Notes: a model not told the origin generated them from the sequence alone. Shown: positions 1 to 12,717, counted from the stretch's first letter. The stretch: DNA of 64,000 nucleotides from Hydrangea macrophylla (GCA_033977485.1 CM066985.1:69983045-70047044), one strand, 5' to 3'. Made by a program: numbers and translations.

Positions 1-511
1 CAAAATTGAGGATTGAACATTGTAGGTGGGTATTGTGGATTGAACGGGTATTGTTGTGATAATGCTTGAGAATCATATTGCAATGGTTGAGAATGTATTG
101 AGAGTCAAATTGAGGTGGTAATTTGGTAGTTAAAGTGTGGGTTGAATTGAGTGTTAAAAAAAGGAGGACGATTATCCATGGTCTGAGTTCAACTGGGTAA
201 TATTGTTGTAATGTGAAAATGATAGTGAAAGTAAAATATGAGAACCAGGATACGAATTTATAGAAAATTTAAACACAGTATAACGGTACAAAATATAGCC
301 GTTTGATCTAATTTGTGCATTTGAAAAAAAATATATTAAAAAAACGGTTTGGTATAATGACCGTTGGCTTTTGAATGATTATTTAATTAATAAATTGTCA
401 CGCGTACAAGTTAAAACGCTGGCCAAACTTAACAAAGTGTGTAACATGTATTGTGTGGGGCCCATAGTTAGCACATGGTGTAACACGTCCACTGCAGTCC
501 ATAAATGAGAT
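1..511. other. AT-rich flank without a recognised gene
   Basis: I see no open frame of useful length, no RNA gene and no clear mobile-element end. The sequence is A/T-rich, with GAATTG/TTGAGG-like simple phrases in the first 150 bases. It may be host intergenic DNA or the inside of an older unrecognised repeat. Confidence 0.5.
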
Positions 512-903
512 AGTGAGATTATCTCTGACACAAGCAATTGCTTTAGCACACCCACTACACATGCTCCTACATATTAAAAAATCTTATTTATTTTAGGGTA
601 AGCTATCACTAGACATGAAAAATGGTATGCCAAGCCTGGCCCAATTGATGATGGGCGGGCTATTGATTGGCTTTTGGGCGTTGACTAGACTTAAATCATC
701 AAGGTTTAGTGAGATTATCTCTGACACAAGCAATTGCTTTAGCACACCCACTACACATGCTCCTACATATTAAAAAATCTTATTTATTTTAGGGTAAGCT
801 ATCACTAGACATGAAAAATGGTATGCCAAGCCTGACCCAATTGATGATGGACGGGCTACTGATTGGCTTTTGGGCGTTGACTAGACTTAAATCATCAAGG
901 TTT
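512..903. repeat. two-copy tandem duplication, 196-bp unit
   Basis: Unit 1 runs 512-707 and unit 2 runs 708-903. Both begin agtgagattatctctgac and end at atcatcaaggttt. The copies differ at only a few bases (for example ggcgggctattg versus gacgggctactg), so the duplication is recent compared with the surrounding decayed DNA. No ORF or terminal inverted repeat is associated with it. Confidence 0.93.
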
Positions 904-1396
904 AGTTATTTTCCAAAACTATCTATATTGGGTTAACAAACTAAACTACTTTTTTAAGCAACTAAGAGCAATTTTTAAAAAAGTCACTTATTTATACCCC
1001 ATGTGAAGTGCAATCATTATGTTCCCTTAAATTTTGAATTTCTCAAAAGGAAATCATAAAATGGGACGAAGGAAATATAATCTATCGGACAAATGTGCAA
1101 GAAAAATAAAATACTTATTTTATTTAAATAAAACAAATTTAAAATAAAGCAAAATGTGGAAATTTGCATCACATCAACACATGTAAAGCCCAATTGGTTG
1201 GCAACCATATATTTGTCAATCATTTGCATTACTCCAAATACAAAGTTTTAAAGTTAAAATAAATCCATCGGAATTGAGTATTTGTAATGATTCCTCGTCG
1301 CCTAGTACAACTCAACTTGTATTTTACCATCCACATAGATTAAGATATATCAATGTTATTCTATTTCTTGTTCTTTTATCATGCATTTCATTCTAG
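904..1396. other. AT-rich DNA up to the MULE insertion site
   Basis: No supported gene. A 70-codon minus-strand frame at 1017-1229 is rich in Phe, Ile and Leu, has no recognisable motif, and looks like chance in AT-rich DNA. The stretch ends at the 9-bp target duplication of the MULE (1397-1405). Confidence 0.5.
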
Positions 1397-1405
1397 TTGA
1401 ACAAT

Positions 1406-1495
1406 GGAAAAATACATTTTATCCCCTTGTGGTAAATTTTATAACACTTAACCCCCCTGTACTAATGACCCAAGTGCTTCTGTTAAGTTTTCTAC
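1406..1495 (+). repeat. left terminal inverted repeat of the MULE
   Basis: It pairs with 53156-53274 on the other strand. The shared core runs from the GGAAAATA-type tip to gttaagttttcta. It is roughly 25 bp shorter than the right end because of an indel near ccccttgtgg. The 9-bp target duplication abuts it on the left. Confidence 0.8.
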
Positions 1496-1712
1496 TAAAT
1501 TTGACGGAAACTCAGAGAAATTCATGGTTCGCGTGAAGCGAGAATAACTTTCCTCCATTTCCAAGGGTGAAATGACAATGAAACCCTTAAGGCAAGTGAT
1601 ATTTATATCACCTATCCCCTCTCTATTGTCTTCTTGATCTTCATAACCCAAAATCAGAGAGTTGTGTATGTGCACAACCCAAAATCAGAGAGGGTGTATG
1701 TGCAGAACATAG

Positions 1713-2084
1713 ATGGCAGCATATTCAGCAACAGATTTGTCTAAATTTTCTCATTCTCGATCAAGTAGTAGCAGATTTTGCTATTGTGGTGCACGAACTC
1801 CTGCTAGGACATAAGCAACTTTTGGAAAAAGATTCGTGGGATGTAGGCTTTACGGGGTACAAGGTACATGTGACTTTTTCCACTGGTTAGATCCACCAAT
1901 GTCTCAGTGATCGACCAAAATCATACGAAGACTGGTAGAAAGAAACAATGATCTGTAAATGGAGTTAGACAAATCCCGTGCACGATAAAGATTTTATCAT
2001 CGGATAATGTTTGGAATGTCAGTGATGTTACTTGCAATTGGTTGGTTCTTCTTCACATCTACAGGAAAGAAAGAAGCAACATGA
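1713..2084 (+). pseudogene. GRF-type zinc-finger ORF carried by the MULE, with stops
   Basis: A single frame of 124 codons starts at ATG 1713 and ends at TGA 2082-2084. It is interrupted by four in-frame stops but no frameshift. It reads a Ser-rich N-terminus (about residues 10-21), then FCYCGARTPART, then FVGC and GTCDFFHWLDPP, which is the Cys-x-Cys-Gly...Cys...Cys-x-Phe-x-x-Trp pattern of GRF zinc fingers. A hydrophobic C-terminal stretch (MFGMSVMLLAIGWFFF) follows. Small plant proteins with a GRF finger and a C-terminal membrane segment are a known family of unclear role. It lies on the opposite strand to the transposase, inside the MULE left end. Whether it is a captured host gene or a second ORF of this MULE family cannot be settled here. 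Confidence 0.7.
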
Positions 2085-2459
2085 TGTATGCTATGTGTGT
2101 GATGGGCTCTGTTTTGTTCATTTCTGGGTTTAGTAAATGTTGGACTCTGTAGTGCTTTTTTGTAAAAAGCTTTGTTGTGTCAAATGGCAATGAGTCCCTT
2201 ATTTAGTAAAGTCTAGCAATTTGTAGCTTTTGTTGTATTTCTCACAATCCCAACACACAGATAACACAGAGTTTAGACCATAATTTCAAAACCAATTTCA
2301 TTTCATAATTTCAAACCACTTGCAACATAATTCTAGCAATTTAAACCAAAAAAAAACTGGGGGCTAATTCCAACAATTTAAATTCCAGAAACATAATTCT
2401 AGCACAATGTTCATCAACCAAAAAAAACAAGCACCATGTCCATCAACCAAAAAAACTGT

Positions 2460-5400
2460 GACAAGATATGGACTATGTGCCTTAGGCAGAACCTGTGATC
2501 TGTTGTTGGGAATAGCTATTCAAATGTTTCCTCTAATCCCTACTACCTATCTGAATGAAGGTCCAGGACTTTTCTTCAACCCTTCCAATATCATCCATAG
2601 TTCAATTAGAAACCAACTCCAAGAGTTCTTGATTTTAGCTTCTACCACTGCTATGGCAATTGGAAATATATTATCGTTGCCATCCCTTCCAACTGCAGCA
2701 AGTAATTGTCCACCATACACTCCCTTCAAATGTCATCCATCAAGACCAATTATTGGTCTACAACCAACAAGAAACCCATCCTTTTGTGCGCACCAAAACT
2801 AACATAAATTCTGTCAAACTTGGGCATCAATTCAAGATAAGGCCTTTCCACCATCAATTTCAAGCAACTGTTAGGGTTAAACTTCCTCACAGTTGCACAG
2901 TAATCCCAAAGCTTAGCATACTGCTTGCTGTGATCTCCTTCTATCAGCAACTTAGCATTCCTCTTTGCTTTAAGCACTTGAGTTCTTGACACATTAACCA
3001 TTTTATCCCTTTGGACAGTTCTCTGCATAGCTTCAACCTTCCAGTTAGTATCATCTCTAAAGCTCTCTAAATATTTTTGGCCAAATACTTAGTGTTGCGC
3101 CCGTACCCTCGGAACGCCAGGCTGTCGGTGTGGGCCCGACTTTCTGAAAGTGGGTGAATTGTGACTTGATTTTTATTGGAAGGGCAAAAAGAGTATGGTA
3201 AAGCCTATTTGAAATGTTCAGAGTTGCCACCTAACATTTGGGATGTTAGGACCCCTAAAAATACAATTAAAGTAATTTATCTTTGGCTTTTGAAAAATAG
3301 TTTTGAGAAAAGTGGGACCTTTAAAAGTGTGACTTTGATTAGCCATGCGAAAACCAGAGATTTTGAGATGGGTTCGGCGACTCGATTATGTCGAGGGAAG
3401 GTATTAAGCACCCTCAAACATCCGTGCGAACACGATTGCCGTTTTTAGTGATTTTCATTAAAATGGGGCATTTTGATTAAAAAACAAAAAAAAATATGTT
3501 TTTTTTAGAAAGTGAAACAGGATGGAAAATGGTGATGGATATGGCCGCACTCTTTGAGAGTTGCTTACGTATCCCGAGGCGGGAATCAGGCCAAACGTAG
3601 TTATGACTTATGTGAGAGTGTATGTAGGTGATTTTAAAAAAAGAAGTGGTCACGTTTGACCGTGCACATATGATGTAGTGATTTGAGAAAGAGTCAGTGT
3701 CACTAGGAACTTTAAATTGTACGGTGTAGTCCTATAATTTATCCTTTAGAAAGTGATTGAGATTGAAATGAGATTATACAAGTGATTGAAGAATGAATTG
3801 TTTTTTTTTTTTTTTTTTTTTTTTTTTAACTTTTTTCCAGTCCTTTTAGTCCTATACCGGAAGTAAAGATCTGTGCCCAAATGACTGAAAAGTGTACCGG
3901 AAGTAAGGGTCAGTGCCCATTCAAAGTGTGAAGACTTACATGTCTTACCTGTGCTATTTGTAGATTCCAAGCAGAGGTGGCACTGAAGTTTTATTTTGAG
4001 AAAGTCCATTTTTTTTCTCTTTTTGTCTTCTTCTTCTTCTTCTTCATTTTTTTTTACCGGAAGTAAGGGATGATGCTCAAATGAAAGAACAGAAGTGAAG
4101 TATGTGTAGGATAAGAAGACTTACCTGTGAAGATCTCTGAATGCAAAGGCGGTTGTTAAGTCCGATTAATCCTTTCTTTCTTTATTACTCTACTTATATG
4201 AATTAAGCAAACTTTCTTATTTAGACATGGGTTTCTGTATTAGAAAACTACATAGTCCCTAGTAAAACATAAATCTCCGTATTAGCAACCGCGTCATCCC
4301 CAGTAGAACATGGCTCTCCGTATTAGAAACCACATGGGATTTCTTTATTGGGAATCATGTAATCCTGAGTCGGACGTGATTTTTTTATTGGAAACCAAGT
4401 AATTCCGAGTATGACGTGCATTATTGTTTTTTTTTTTTGATTATCAAGCAAGAATAAAGATAATATGTACAAAAAAAATTATAGTAATAACATAAAACCT
4501 GAGTCATTTGAGGAACTCGAGAAATTGGCTCGAGAAATTGGCTAGAATATTGATGGTAAGTGACTGGGATGTCGGGCGATGATTTGAGGCGATAAAATGA
4601 CCGTTGGGCGGCAAACAAATGATGGCGGTGGTACAGTGGTTGCAAGGTATGTTGATGAGAATTGTGATGATATGATAGCTCGGTGGAGGGTGGTGATTGT
4701 AGCGGTGACCTTGATGGTGGTGGTTAGAAGGGGTAGTATAGTGGTGGAGAAAATGTAAACTCTTTTTTTTTTGTGGGGGTTTTTTGTATTTAATGATGAA
4801 GTAAGGGAGATGGAGAGGATGGTGAGGGATATATAGAGTATGAGGGAGATATAGAGAAGGAGTCTTTTTTTTTTTTTTTTGCTTACTCCTCTTCTTCTCT
4901 TTCCTCGGATGAAGTTTTTTATAACAAAAAAAAGCAGAAGAAAGAGATGAAAAAAAAAAATTAAAAGAAGAGTAGGGAGACAAAATAAAAGGAGAAATGA
5001 AAGAAAGAAAAAAAAAACAAAGCTAAAGGAGAAAGCACCAGCAAATGCTAGTGCGTAGAGGTGGGAGTTTATATGGTGTGCAATGGTGCACATGCCCATG
5101 TTGATCTTTGTCCCAATAAACTTTGATTTATAGCATCTTTTTTATCTGATGTCTGATTGGGATGATTCAAAAAGTGACAGGCTCGTGTCAATGAGTACTT
5201 TATTTTGAAATGATTGGGTTGGACAAAAATGGGGTGTTCACACTTAGAAGTGCCTAGCTTCTTGTCGTATGATCTACCACACTTATGAATTGGCTTAAGT
5301 GACTTAATTTGGAAAGCTTTTTTCTTCTTGTACAGGAGATGATGGATCCTCCACCCACATTCATGCTTACAAACTACTGTGATTCTAGCTTTTTCATTCC

Positions 5401-6067
5401 AAAGATACTTGATATCATAACCATTTTGCACATTCCACTCTTTAAGCGCCTCTCTAAAAAACTGTGGAGTTGTAAACTTCATATCCACTGTGAGTTCTGG
5501 TTTTACCATGTGCACGTCTTCATTGAATTCTGCATACTTTGAACTTTCATCATCTTCTGAGGATCCCTTTAAACTATGTAAATCATCTTCACTACCAGAA
5601 TCAAACCACTAATCCTCCATATCCCCATCTCTTGGAGAACTATTCAATCTATGTTTATTGAGTTCTGCTTTCTTTTTCTCTTGATCTTCTTTTGAAGCTA
5701 AGATATCATCATCATCTGTGCCTTCAAGATCTTCATTTAACCATTCAAGCTCATAGCTATCATCACATTTAGATCCATCCCCATCAGGTGCACTCCCATC
5801 TGTATCATTTCTAGCTTCTATATAAATGACAACTGAAATACATCCTTTGTGAAGAGTAAACATCTTTAATACATCATTTTCTGACTCTATCTTTCTTAAC
5901 CCCACATCCATGTTTTTCCCAGGAATTGTGTAATACATGGTAGACTGAGATGGATGTCCTAATTTAACAAACATGTCTCGAAGTTCAAAGTAGGACATCA
6001 AATCTGGGTTGCATTTATCAAAACAAACAGCTTTTCCTCCTTTATATAGAAAGTGTGGAGACGTCAT
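2460..6067 (-). pseudogene. MULE transposase remnant, interrupted by a solo LTR
   Basis: Reading down from ATG 6067: an N-terminal PB1-like region (6067-5609), one TAG just after MED, an acidic linker, then the MuDR DNA-binding region with CKHECGWRI and HKCGRSYD (about 5515-5243). A solo LTR interrupts at TSK. The frame resumes at 3087 with YLAK, shifted by one lost A in a run, and continues through ESFRDDTNWK, CRPIIGLDG (candidate first catalytic Asp), HLKGVYGGQLLAAVGRDGND, SDR followed by two stops where QK is usual (candidate second Asp), and DHRFCLRH. The region with the catalytic Glu and the SWIM zinc finger is gone. Several stops and at least two frameshifts make it non-functional. Confidence 0.85.
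3093..5242 (-). mobile_element. solo LTR inside the MULE transposase
   Basis: The 2150-bp insert starts TGTTGCGCCCG and ends GGGGTGTTCACA, flanked by the exact 5-bp repeat cttag (3088-3092 and 5243-5247). Deleting it rejoins transposase ...KKLGTSK to YLAK. Read on the minus strand it begins TGTGAACACCCCATTTTTG, close to the minus-strand start of element C's LTRs (TGTAGACACCCCC), so I place it in the same broad gypsy group, minus orientation. It holds a CTACGT...CGTAG hairpin motif at 3561-3602, a 23-T tract near 3800, and polypurine/polypyrimidine stretches around 4750-5030 that create meaningless ORFs. It has no coding capacity. Confidence 0.88.
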
Positions 6068-6474
6068 AATGTTCCACCATGATGCATTTCAAAACAAAAA
6101 GACTCTGACATTATGCATATTCGATAGACATTAAATGTTAGTGCAAGTGGTATGTGCTGGATATAAAATGATTAACAATATTGAATGCTATCAATTACAC
6201 AGACAAGGAGGGAACCATGGTAGGGTAGCTAGGGACTATTGACAAATAGAAAAGTGCGAACATAGATGGGGTGTACAAGATTTGGGACCCATTCCATGAT
6301 CAAACATGCAAAACTACAAGATTTATTAATACAAAACAAAGATTTCATTGCCTGATCCTTGGTTTTGACCCTAATCATTAGCTTTGTGCTAAAGCGAATC
6401 ACGATTGTGCCCTAATTCTTCATTTTACCCAACACCAAAACCCTTGTTTTCCATTACAAACTGATTTCGTATTT
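6068..6474 (-). other. MULE 5' flank upstream of the transposase ATG
   Basis: This non-coding MULE DNA lies between the transposase start and the gatag target site of solo LTR A. Its continuation towards the right MULE end is at 53082-53155. I recognise no promoter motif with confidence. Confidence 0.5.
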
Positions 6475-7683
6475 GATAGTGTAGCAACCTGTATTTTCGT
6501 TTCCCTAATATATGAATAAAATATCATTTTAGTTTACTATTGGATCTTTCTTCTAGCAATGTTATTATTTTAATAAATAACAATACTCGTGTTATTAATT
6601 GTTAACTCAATGCTATTTAATTTTACTATGGTGTATTATTTTAATAATGATATTATTTCCATAAATAATTAATCCATATGTGGTAATTTATAATTACAAA
6701 GACTCTTATTTTTTGACCCTTAATAACCTTAATTGGTATTATTATGCTTAAGATTGTGCCCTTAAGTTACCCTATGATTTGAGATTTAAAACTATTAATA
6801 AAATATTAATTATGTTCTTACATTTTTGGTCCCTAATATTTATATTAGGTATTTTCCTAGGCTACTCGGACCTACTTAACTAATCTAACTAGACTAACTT
6901 AAACGAACTTACTGTATTATTTGTGAAGTGACTGCATCAATCACACAGCTGTAATGTTATCTTCACAGTAATTCACGTTGCAAGTGGATAACTTAATGAT
7001 TGTTGACATAACTGTGTTCACACTTGCTAACCAAGTGAATAACACTGCTTGATCTCATTATATATACACAACACCACATACACTCAAAACACAAATTGTA
7101 AGCATTACTATTAAGTATAGGCATTTCATTCACAGTATATAAACTATCAAAGTTTAAGTCCTCATTGTTCTCTCTTTCTCTTTCTCTCTCTCTCTCTTGA
7201 TCTTCTTCTCCATTTCTCCCTCTCCCCCTCCCTCTCTCTGCAATACCTGTATTTTTGGTATGTATATCTATTAAATGAGATTCAAATTGAATACCCTTGC
7301 CAAACCTGTAATTTAGCTTTTGATCGATCGAACTATTCTTGATCGATTGATGTCATGAAGTTTCAATCGATCAAACCCTTTTTCGATCGCTTGAAACTTT
7401 GCCGACATAATTTATGACGTGGTTCCCCTTTCCTAATCGATTGAGCATTTTTAATCGATCGAACTCTGACCAACCTATTCTCAATCAATCGAAGAAGCTT
7501 CGATCGATCGAACATTTCTAGAAATTTTATCCTCAGTCCACGCGATGCTGCCACCTTGTACCCACCTTTCGCTATATAAATGCGTATTTCATGTATGTGT
7601 GGGTAGGTTGCTGAACATTAGAGGGTTTAGAGATAGATATATATTATATACTCACATATTCTCCCATATATATATACACATAC

Positions 7684-10600
7684 TGTGGACACCGAAAGTG
7701 GACCACTTTTGTTTGAGATTTGTTTTGGAAAAGGAAAAGAAAAGGTCTCTTGAAAACAGATACAGAGTCGCCACTTGGTCTTTAAGGAACCAAGAAACCT
7801 AATTTGACTCACCCAAATGGATAAAGGGCACCGGCCCTTCATAACCAAAGAACTTGGTTCGGGGTTTTGGTACGAGAGAGGAAGGAGCCTTTGTCGCGAC
7901 TAAAACACCCTCAACTCGCCCCGTCTTTCGACGGGCCTCAATTAGCATCCAAATAATCATCTTATACTATGTATGGTTCGGCAATTAATACTATGATAGT
8001 ATATTACATCACATAAGAAACATGAAATGGAAGATCTAAAGATAAGATATCATTCATAAGATCTAAGTCAAATATCATACAATGTAAAGTGAAAGATCAC
8101 ACAAATAAACTTAGGAAGAATAGTCTAATCATGTATCAAATAATCAATACTTCCTAATCTAAAGGGGGACATGAATTGTTCTTGAAACAAATAGTCAAAG
8201 AAAACAAGGATGCTTAGCAAGCTAGGATGATGCATGTTAATCTTTGAGAATAGAAGATCTCTCAATCCCCGGGACGGATGAGAAAGGATGATTAGGTCGA
8301 GGGGAACATGAACGTGTGATCATGATCATTCCTTATAATCTTCTTAGATTAAGAGTTACAAAAACCCCAAATCTTGCATGAATGCAATGTATGTATCTAA
8401 AATGTGCAAAGGTTGTAGTGTGTTTTGTGTACATGGATTTCTAGAATGACTTAGAAGTCTAAAATGTGTATGAATGGACGGATGAAATCAATATGGGATA
8501 TGTACAAATTTAGTATGAACTACTTCCTAAGATATGAACTAATTTGGAATGCATATAAGCATCAAATCAAAGAATGAAAGTTAAAATGTGCTTGCTGTGA
8601 ATAGTGGACAGAACAGTAGCATCATACTTTGGAAATTGAAAAGAGGGGTTAAGAATGTTTTCAATGCATGATTTTTTATGGAGATGTTCCTTATTGTGTC
8701 TAGAACACAACCCAAAAGGCCAATCTTGAATAGCTATCACAGATTGAGAGAAATCATATAAACAACACAGGTCACTCAGAAACAGAGTCCGTACTGTCGA
8801 CTGAAATGTTAGAAAATATTAGAAAATGCAAAAGAATGATATAAGGGCCCATTTTATACAAAGAGTTCCCTAAGACATTGAATTTTAAGGGAAAAATAAG
8901 TTAGGACCACCCCTTTTGGAAAAGTTTTCTGTAAAAGAGGTTGGAAGTGGACCTAGCTGCTGTGACAGCAAAATCAGAATGTTTGGAAGGAATATTGGGA
9001 TCCAAATGGACCATTTCCAAGTACTTCCAAGTCAAACCAAAAATCATGGGTGTTCTCCAATGAGTTAGGAAGACTTTCCAAGTGGCCTTGCATCCATATG
9101 TTGAGTATTGAGTTCTATAGAAATCTTTGAACTCAACTCACTCACTGTTTTGACTCATTGTTTTGAAGATTTTGGAGAAAACAAAGTTTTGTTTCTTGAA
9201 ACCAAATGAGAGGGATTGAGAGGGGTTTTGAAATAGATGTTTTGAAAGCACATTTTCAATACTCAATAAGGATTATAGCCACTTAAAATGTCAACATTAA
9301 ACTCATCATCAAGAACCTCCAAGATTGTTGGAGAGATTTATTTTTATTTTTGAACATAACTTCAATACATTTCAAGAATACCTTGGAAGTATTGAGGTTA
9401 TGATCATCATCTATCAAACATGTTTTTGAGGTCAAGAGCTACTATCCATAAGGATTCACTCACCCCAAACTTCATGTCATCACTTAGATGATGATGAACT
9501 AGTAAGTAAATAAAGAAAAATAAAAAGAAATGAGGTAAGAAAGGATGAACATATATATAAACAAGCAAGTAAATAACAATCAATAGATGATAATCAATGT
9601 GATTTTGGACTTGTAGCTTGGTGTTTCACTCATAGATTTTGACATTTGGACATGGAAGTAGCTTCCTATCTCATGAATGCTCAAGGATGAGGGTTGGAGT
9701 GGACTTTGAATGTGAAGTATATAGAAGGATGATGGAATAAAACTCACTTTCTTATGGAAAATCAATGGGAGAAGCTCCCTTTCTCTCTTCTAAACCTATC
9801 TCTATCTCTCTTCTTCTCTACAACTTTTCAAGCTTTGCACTTGGCCCCCCCCAAAATGAAGAGCAATGGAGGGTTTAAATAGGCCAATTTGGGGTGGTTT
9901 TGGGGTTTTAGAAGTACTCCCATTGGTCCCAAACAACTGTGAACATAAAACTATGTCGTTTTGACTTTCAATTAATCAATTTGGACCCCCAAAAAAATTA
10001 AAAAAATGGACTCTGCGAGGGTTGAGTGCCACGGCGGCACTGGACCAGTGCCGCGGCGGCAGTGCTCCTCTGAAGCCCAAAAAATTACGTTTAGGCCCCC
10101 AGAGGTTCCGGTATTCGCGAAAATGCCCTATTTTGTCCGAAATTCACAGAAAATGCATACGAACTCCAAATTGAGGTTGTGATATACCGTTGGAAAGGTA
10201 ATGGAGTCTACTTTACATACAAAATAGTTCGGGGATAGGTCACTTTGAAAAGTTTTGCGGTATTCGCGATAAATGCTGATTTGATCGCCTTTTTCGCCTT
10301 CGGAAATTCAAAATAAATTCGTTTTAAATCCAGGAATTATGTGCGATATACCGTTGGAAAGCTATTGACCTCTAGTATCCATGAAAAATATTTGAAAATT
10401 ATTTCGGTGCCCCGATTTCAAAGTCAAATCTTGGTCAAACTGGTCAAACCTGGGATTCCCGGGAAGTTCTGGGAATCTCCGGGAGCTCCCAGGAGCTGAC
10501 GTTCTCGCTCGATTTTCTTTTGGAACTTGTTTTAATACTTTTCTAACGATTTAAAATGATTCTGGTGAATTCGGGCGATTTCGGTCAAACTTGGTCAAAC

Positions 10601-10919
10601 CTAGTCAAACCTTGGTCAAACCGATCAACGGGGACTTTCCGGGAACTTCCGGGACTTCCGGGGGTCTCTGGGAGCTGACGATTTTATCCGATTTTTCTTA
10701 AAAACTCATTTTATCACTTTTCTTACGACATAGCATGTTTTCAGAACTTTGGGACCAAATCTGGGAGTCTTCGGGCTTTCAGGGGTATTTTGGTCATTCT
10801 GAGCATTCTGAGAGATAGAGCTGACTTCCAAGAGTCCTTTTGAGTCTTTTACGATCATTGTGAACCACCAAGCTATGGGTCTCCTAAATCTGATAGTCGA
10901 CAAAATGGGGGTGTCTACA
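7684..10919 (-). repeat. 3' LTR of element C
   Basis: 3236 bp, closely matching 17955-21203 from end to end apart from isolated substitutions and short indels. The perfect dyad gcggcactgg-a-ccagtgccgc is at 10034-10054. TTGACC-type sites (GGTCAA on the plus strand) lie at about 10433-10449 and 10584-10622. Confidence 0.92.
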
Positions 10920-10935
10920 GTTTGCCCCTCTTTGG
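10920..10935 (-). other. polypurine tract of element C
   Basis: On the minus strand the sequence before the 3' LTR reads CAAAGAGGGGCAAAC and then TGTAGACA. A purine-rich tract immediately upstream of the LTR start is the plus-strand priming signal of LTR elements. It also supports the minus orientation. Confidence 0.75.
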
Positions 10936-11920
10936 CAGGAACTTGCGAGGCAACGCATGTCGCAAGCGAGTGCCAAAGTTTTGAAGAGACAAGACTTTTT
11001 GGAGGCTATAGATTTAGGATAAAAGCGTTGCAAAAGATGCAATGATGAAAAAAAGATGCTGAGGTCAGTGCTGGTCGTCCTCTGCGTGAGCTGCCTACGT
11101 ATCCCAAGGGGAATCAGACCAGGACGTAGTTCAGGGCACAAAGGAACAAATCACACATGCACAACAAGACATGCGGATGCTATGCTATGAGGATGATATG
11201 CAATGCATGGATGTGATATGAATTGTGTCATGGGTCCTACCATGCCTAGTGTTATGACCCTAGTATGAGCAGGTGCTGTGGGGTGTGCCACTCCGAGTGG
11301 GCTGGTGTTGTGTTAGTATTTGTGACTGTGATGTGGTGGATGACTCGGATAAGGACACCAAGGCTTAGGAGGCTCAGGGTCTGGGGGCAAAACTTTTGAA
11401 ACTTGGGAAGTGCGTTTTGCAAACGAGTGAGGCAGATCAGATGTGCTTTGTTTAGCAGACGACAGCCAAAGGTGACCGAGGGATTTTGTGATAAAAATGG
11501 ACAGATGAGAAAGCTCATGATGATCAGTGGACACGGATCTTTGAATTGTGAATAGATAGTGCTTGCCCTGGGAATCAGGGTGATTTGACTGTGGATGATG
11601 TTTTCAATCGTTGGCAGATCCTTATGATGACAAGCCAGAGAATCGGTCCGGACTTCTGTTATCTTCTGCAGGGGATGGTAGGGGACTCTCTGAGAATCTC
11701 TCTTCTTGATCGGGAACCAGGATCCATCTCTGAATCTCTCACGGTTGATCAAATCTTTCGGCGCTCAATCCAAGAGGGCCGGTCGGGGCCTCCGGGAGCT
11801 GAAGGATAACATACTCTACTAGGAAGAAGGAAATATGTCCGTTAAATGGGAGTGAAGGTATCATTCTTATTTGTGACAGAGATGATTTGCGGTGGTTTGA
11901 CACTGATGGAGGGTGATAAT

Positions 11921-12717
11921 CAATAGCAACTTATGGACTTATGTTGCATGAATGAAGGAGGATGACCAACAGCCACTCATGGACTTATGTTACTAGGAGA
12001 AAAGAAGATCATCAACAGCCATTCGTGGACTTATGTTGCATGAAGAAAGAGAGATCAATAGCCACTCATGGACTTATGTTGCTAGGAGAAAAGAAGATCA
12101 TCAACAGCCATTCGTGGACTTATGTTGCATGAATAAAGGAGGATGACCAACAGCCACTCATGGACTTATGTTGCTAGGAGAAAGGAAGATCATCAACAGC
12201 CATTCGTGGACTTATGTTGCATGAAGAAAGAGAGATAAATAGCCACTCATGGACTTATGTTGCTTGGACGAAGGAAGATCATCAACAGCCACTCACGGAC
12301 TTATGTTGCATGAACGAAGAAAGATGATGGATCAACAGCCACTCATGGACTTATGTTGCTAGGAGAAATGAAGATCATCAACAGCCACTCATGGACTTAT
12401 GTTGCATGAACGAGGAAAGATGATGAATCAACAGCCACTCATGGACTTATGTTGCTAGGAGAAATGAAGATCATCAACAGCCACTCATGGACTTATGTTG
12501 CATGAACGAAGAAAGATGATGGTCAACAGCCACTCATGGACTTATGTTGCACAGATGAAAGAAGATCATCAACAGCCACTCATGGACTTATGTTGCATGA
12601 ACGAGGAAAGATGATGAATCAACAGCCACTCATGGACTTATGTTGCTAGGAGAAATGAAGATCATCAACAGCCACTCATGGACTTATGTTGCATGAACGA
12701 AGAAAGATGATGGTCAA
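11921..12717 (-). repeat. 17-copy tandem array with alternating unit types in element C
   Basis: Each unit contains a conserved core, cagccactcatggacttatg, followed by a variable tail. The tails alternate almost perfectly between a GCATGAA...GATGAT type (about 50 bp) and a GCTAGGAGAA...GATCAT type (about 46 bp), giving a dimer of about 96 bp. Seventeen cores are countable. The array lies between gag and the 3' LTR, where an autonomous element would have pol. It has no open frame. Confidence 0.88.

Noticed and set aside
4504..5099. Two overlapping minus-strand ORFs of 159 and 185 codons
   Set aside because: They are low-complexity (Phe/Leu/Ser/Lys) products of polypurine/polypyrimidine DNA within the solo LTR, with no domain and in conflict with the LTR boundary.
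11921..12717. CRISPR-like alternation of a conserved 20-bp core with variable tails
   Set aside because: The tails are not unique spacers: they fall into two recurring types and the units are direct tandem repeats inside a plant retroelement.
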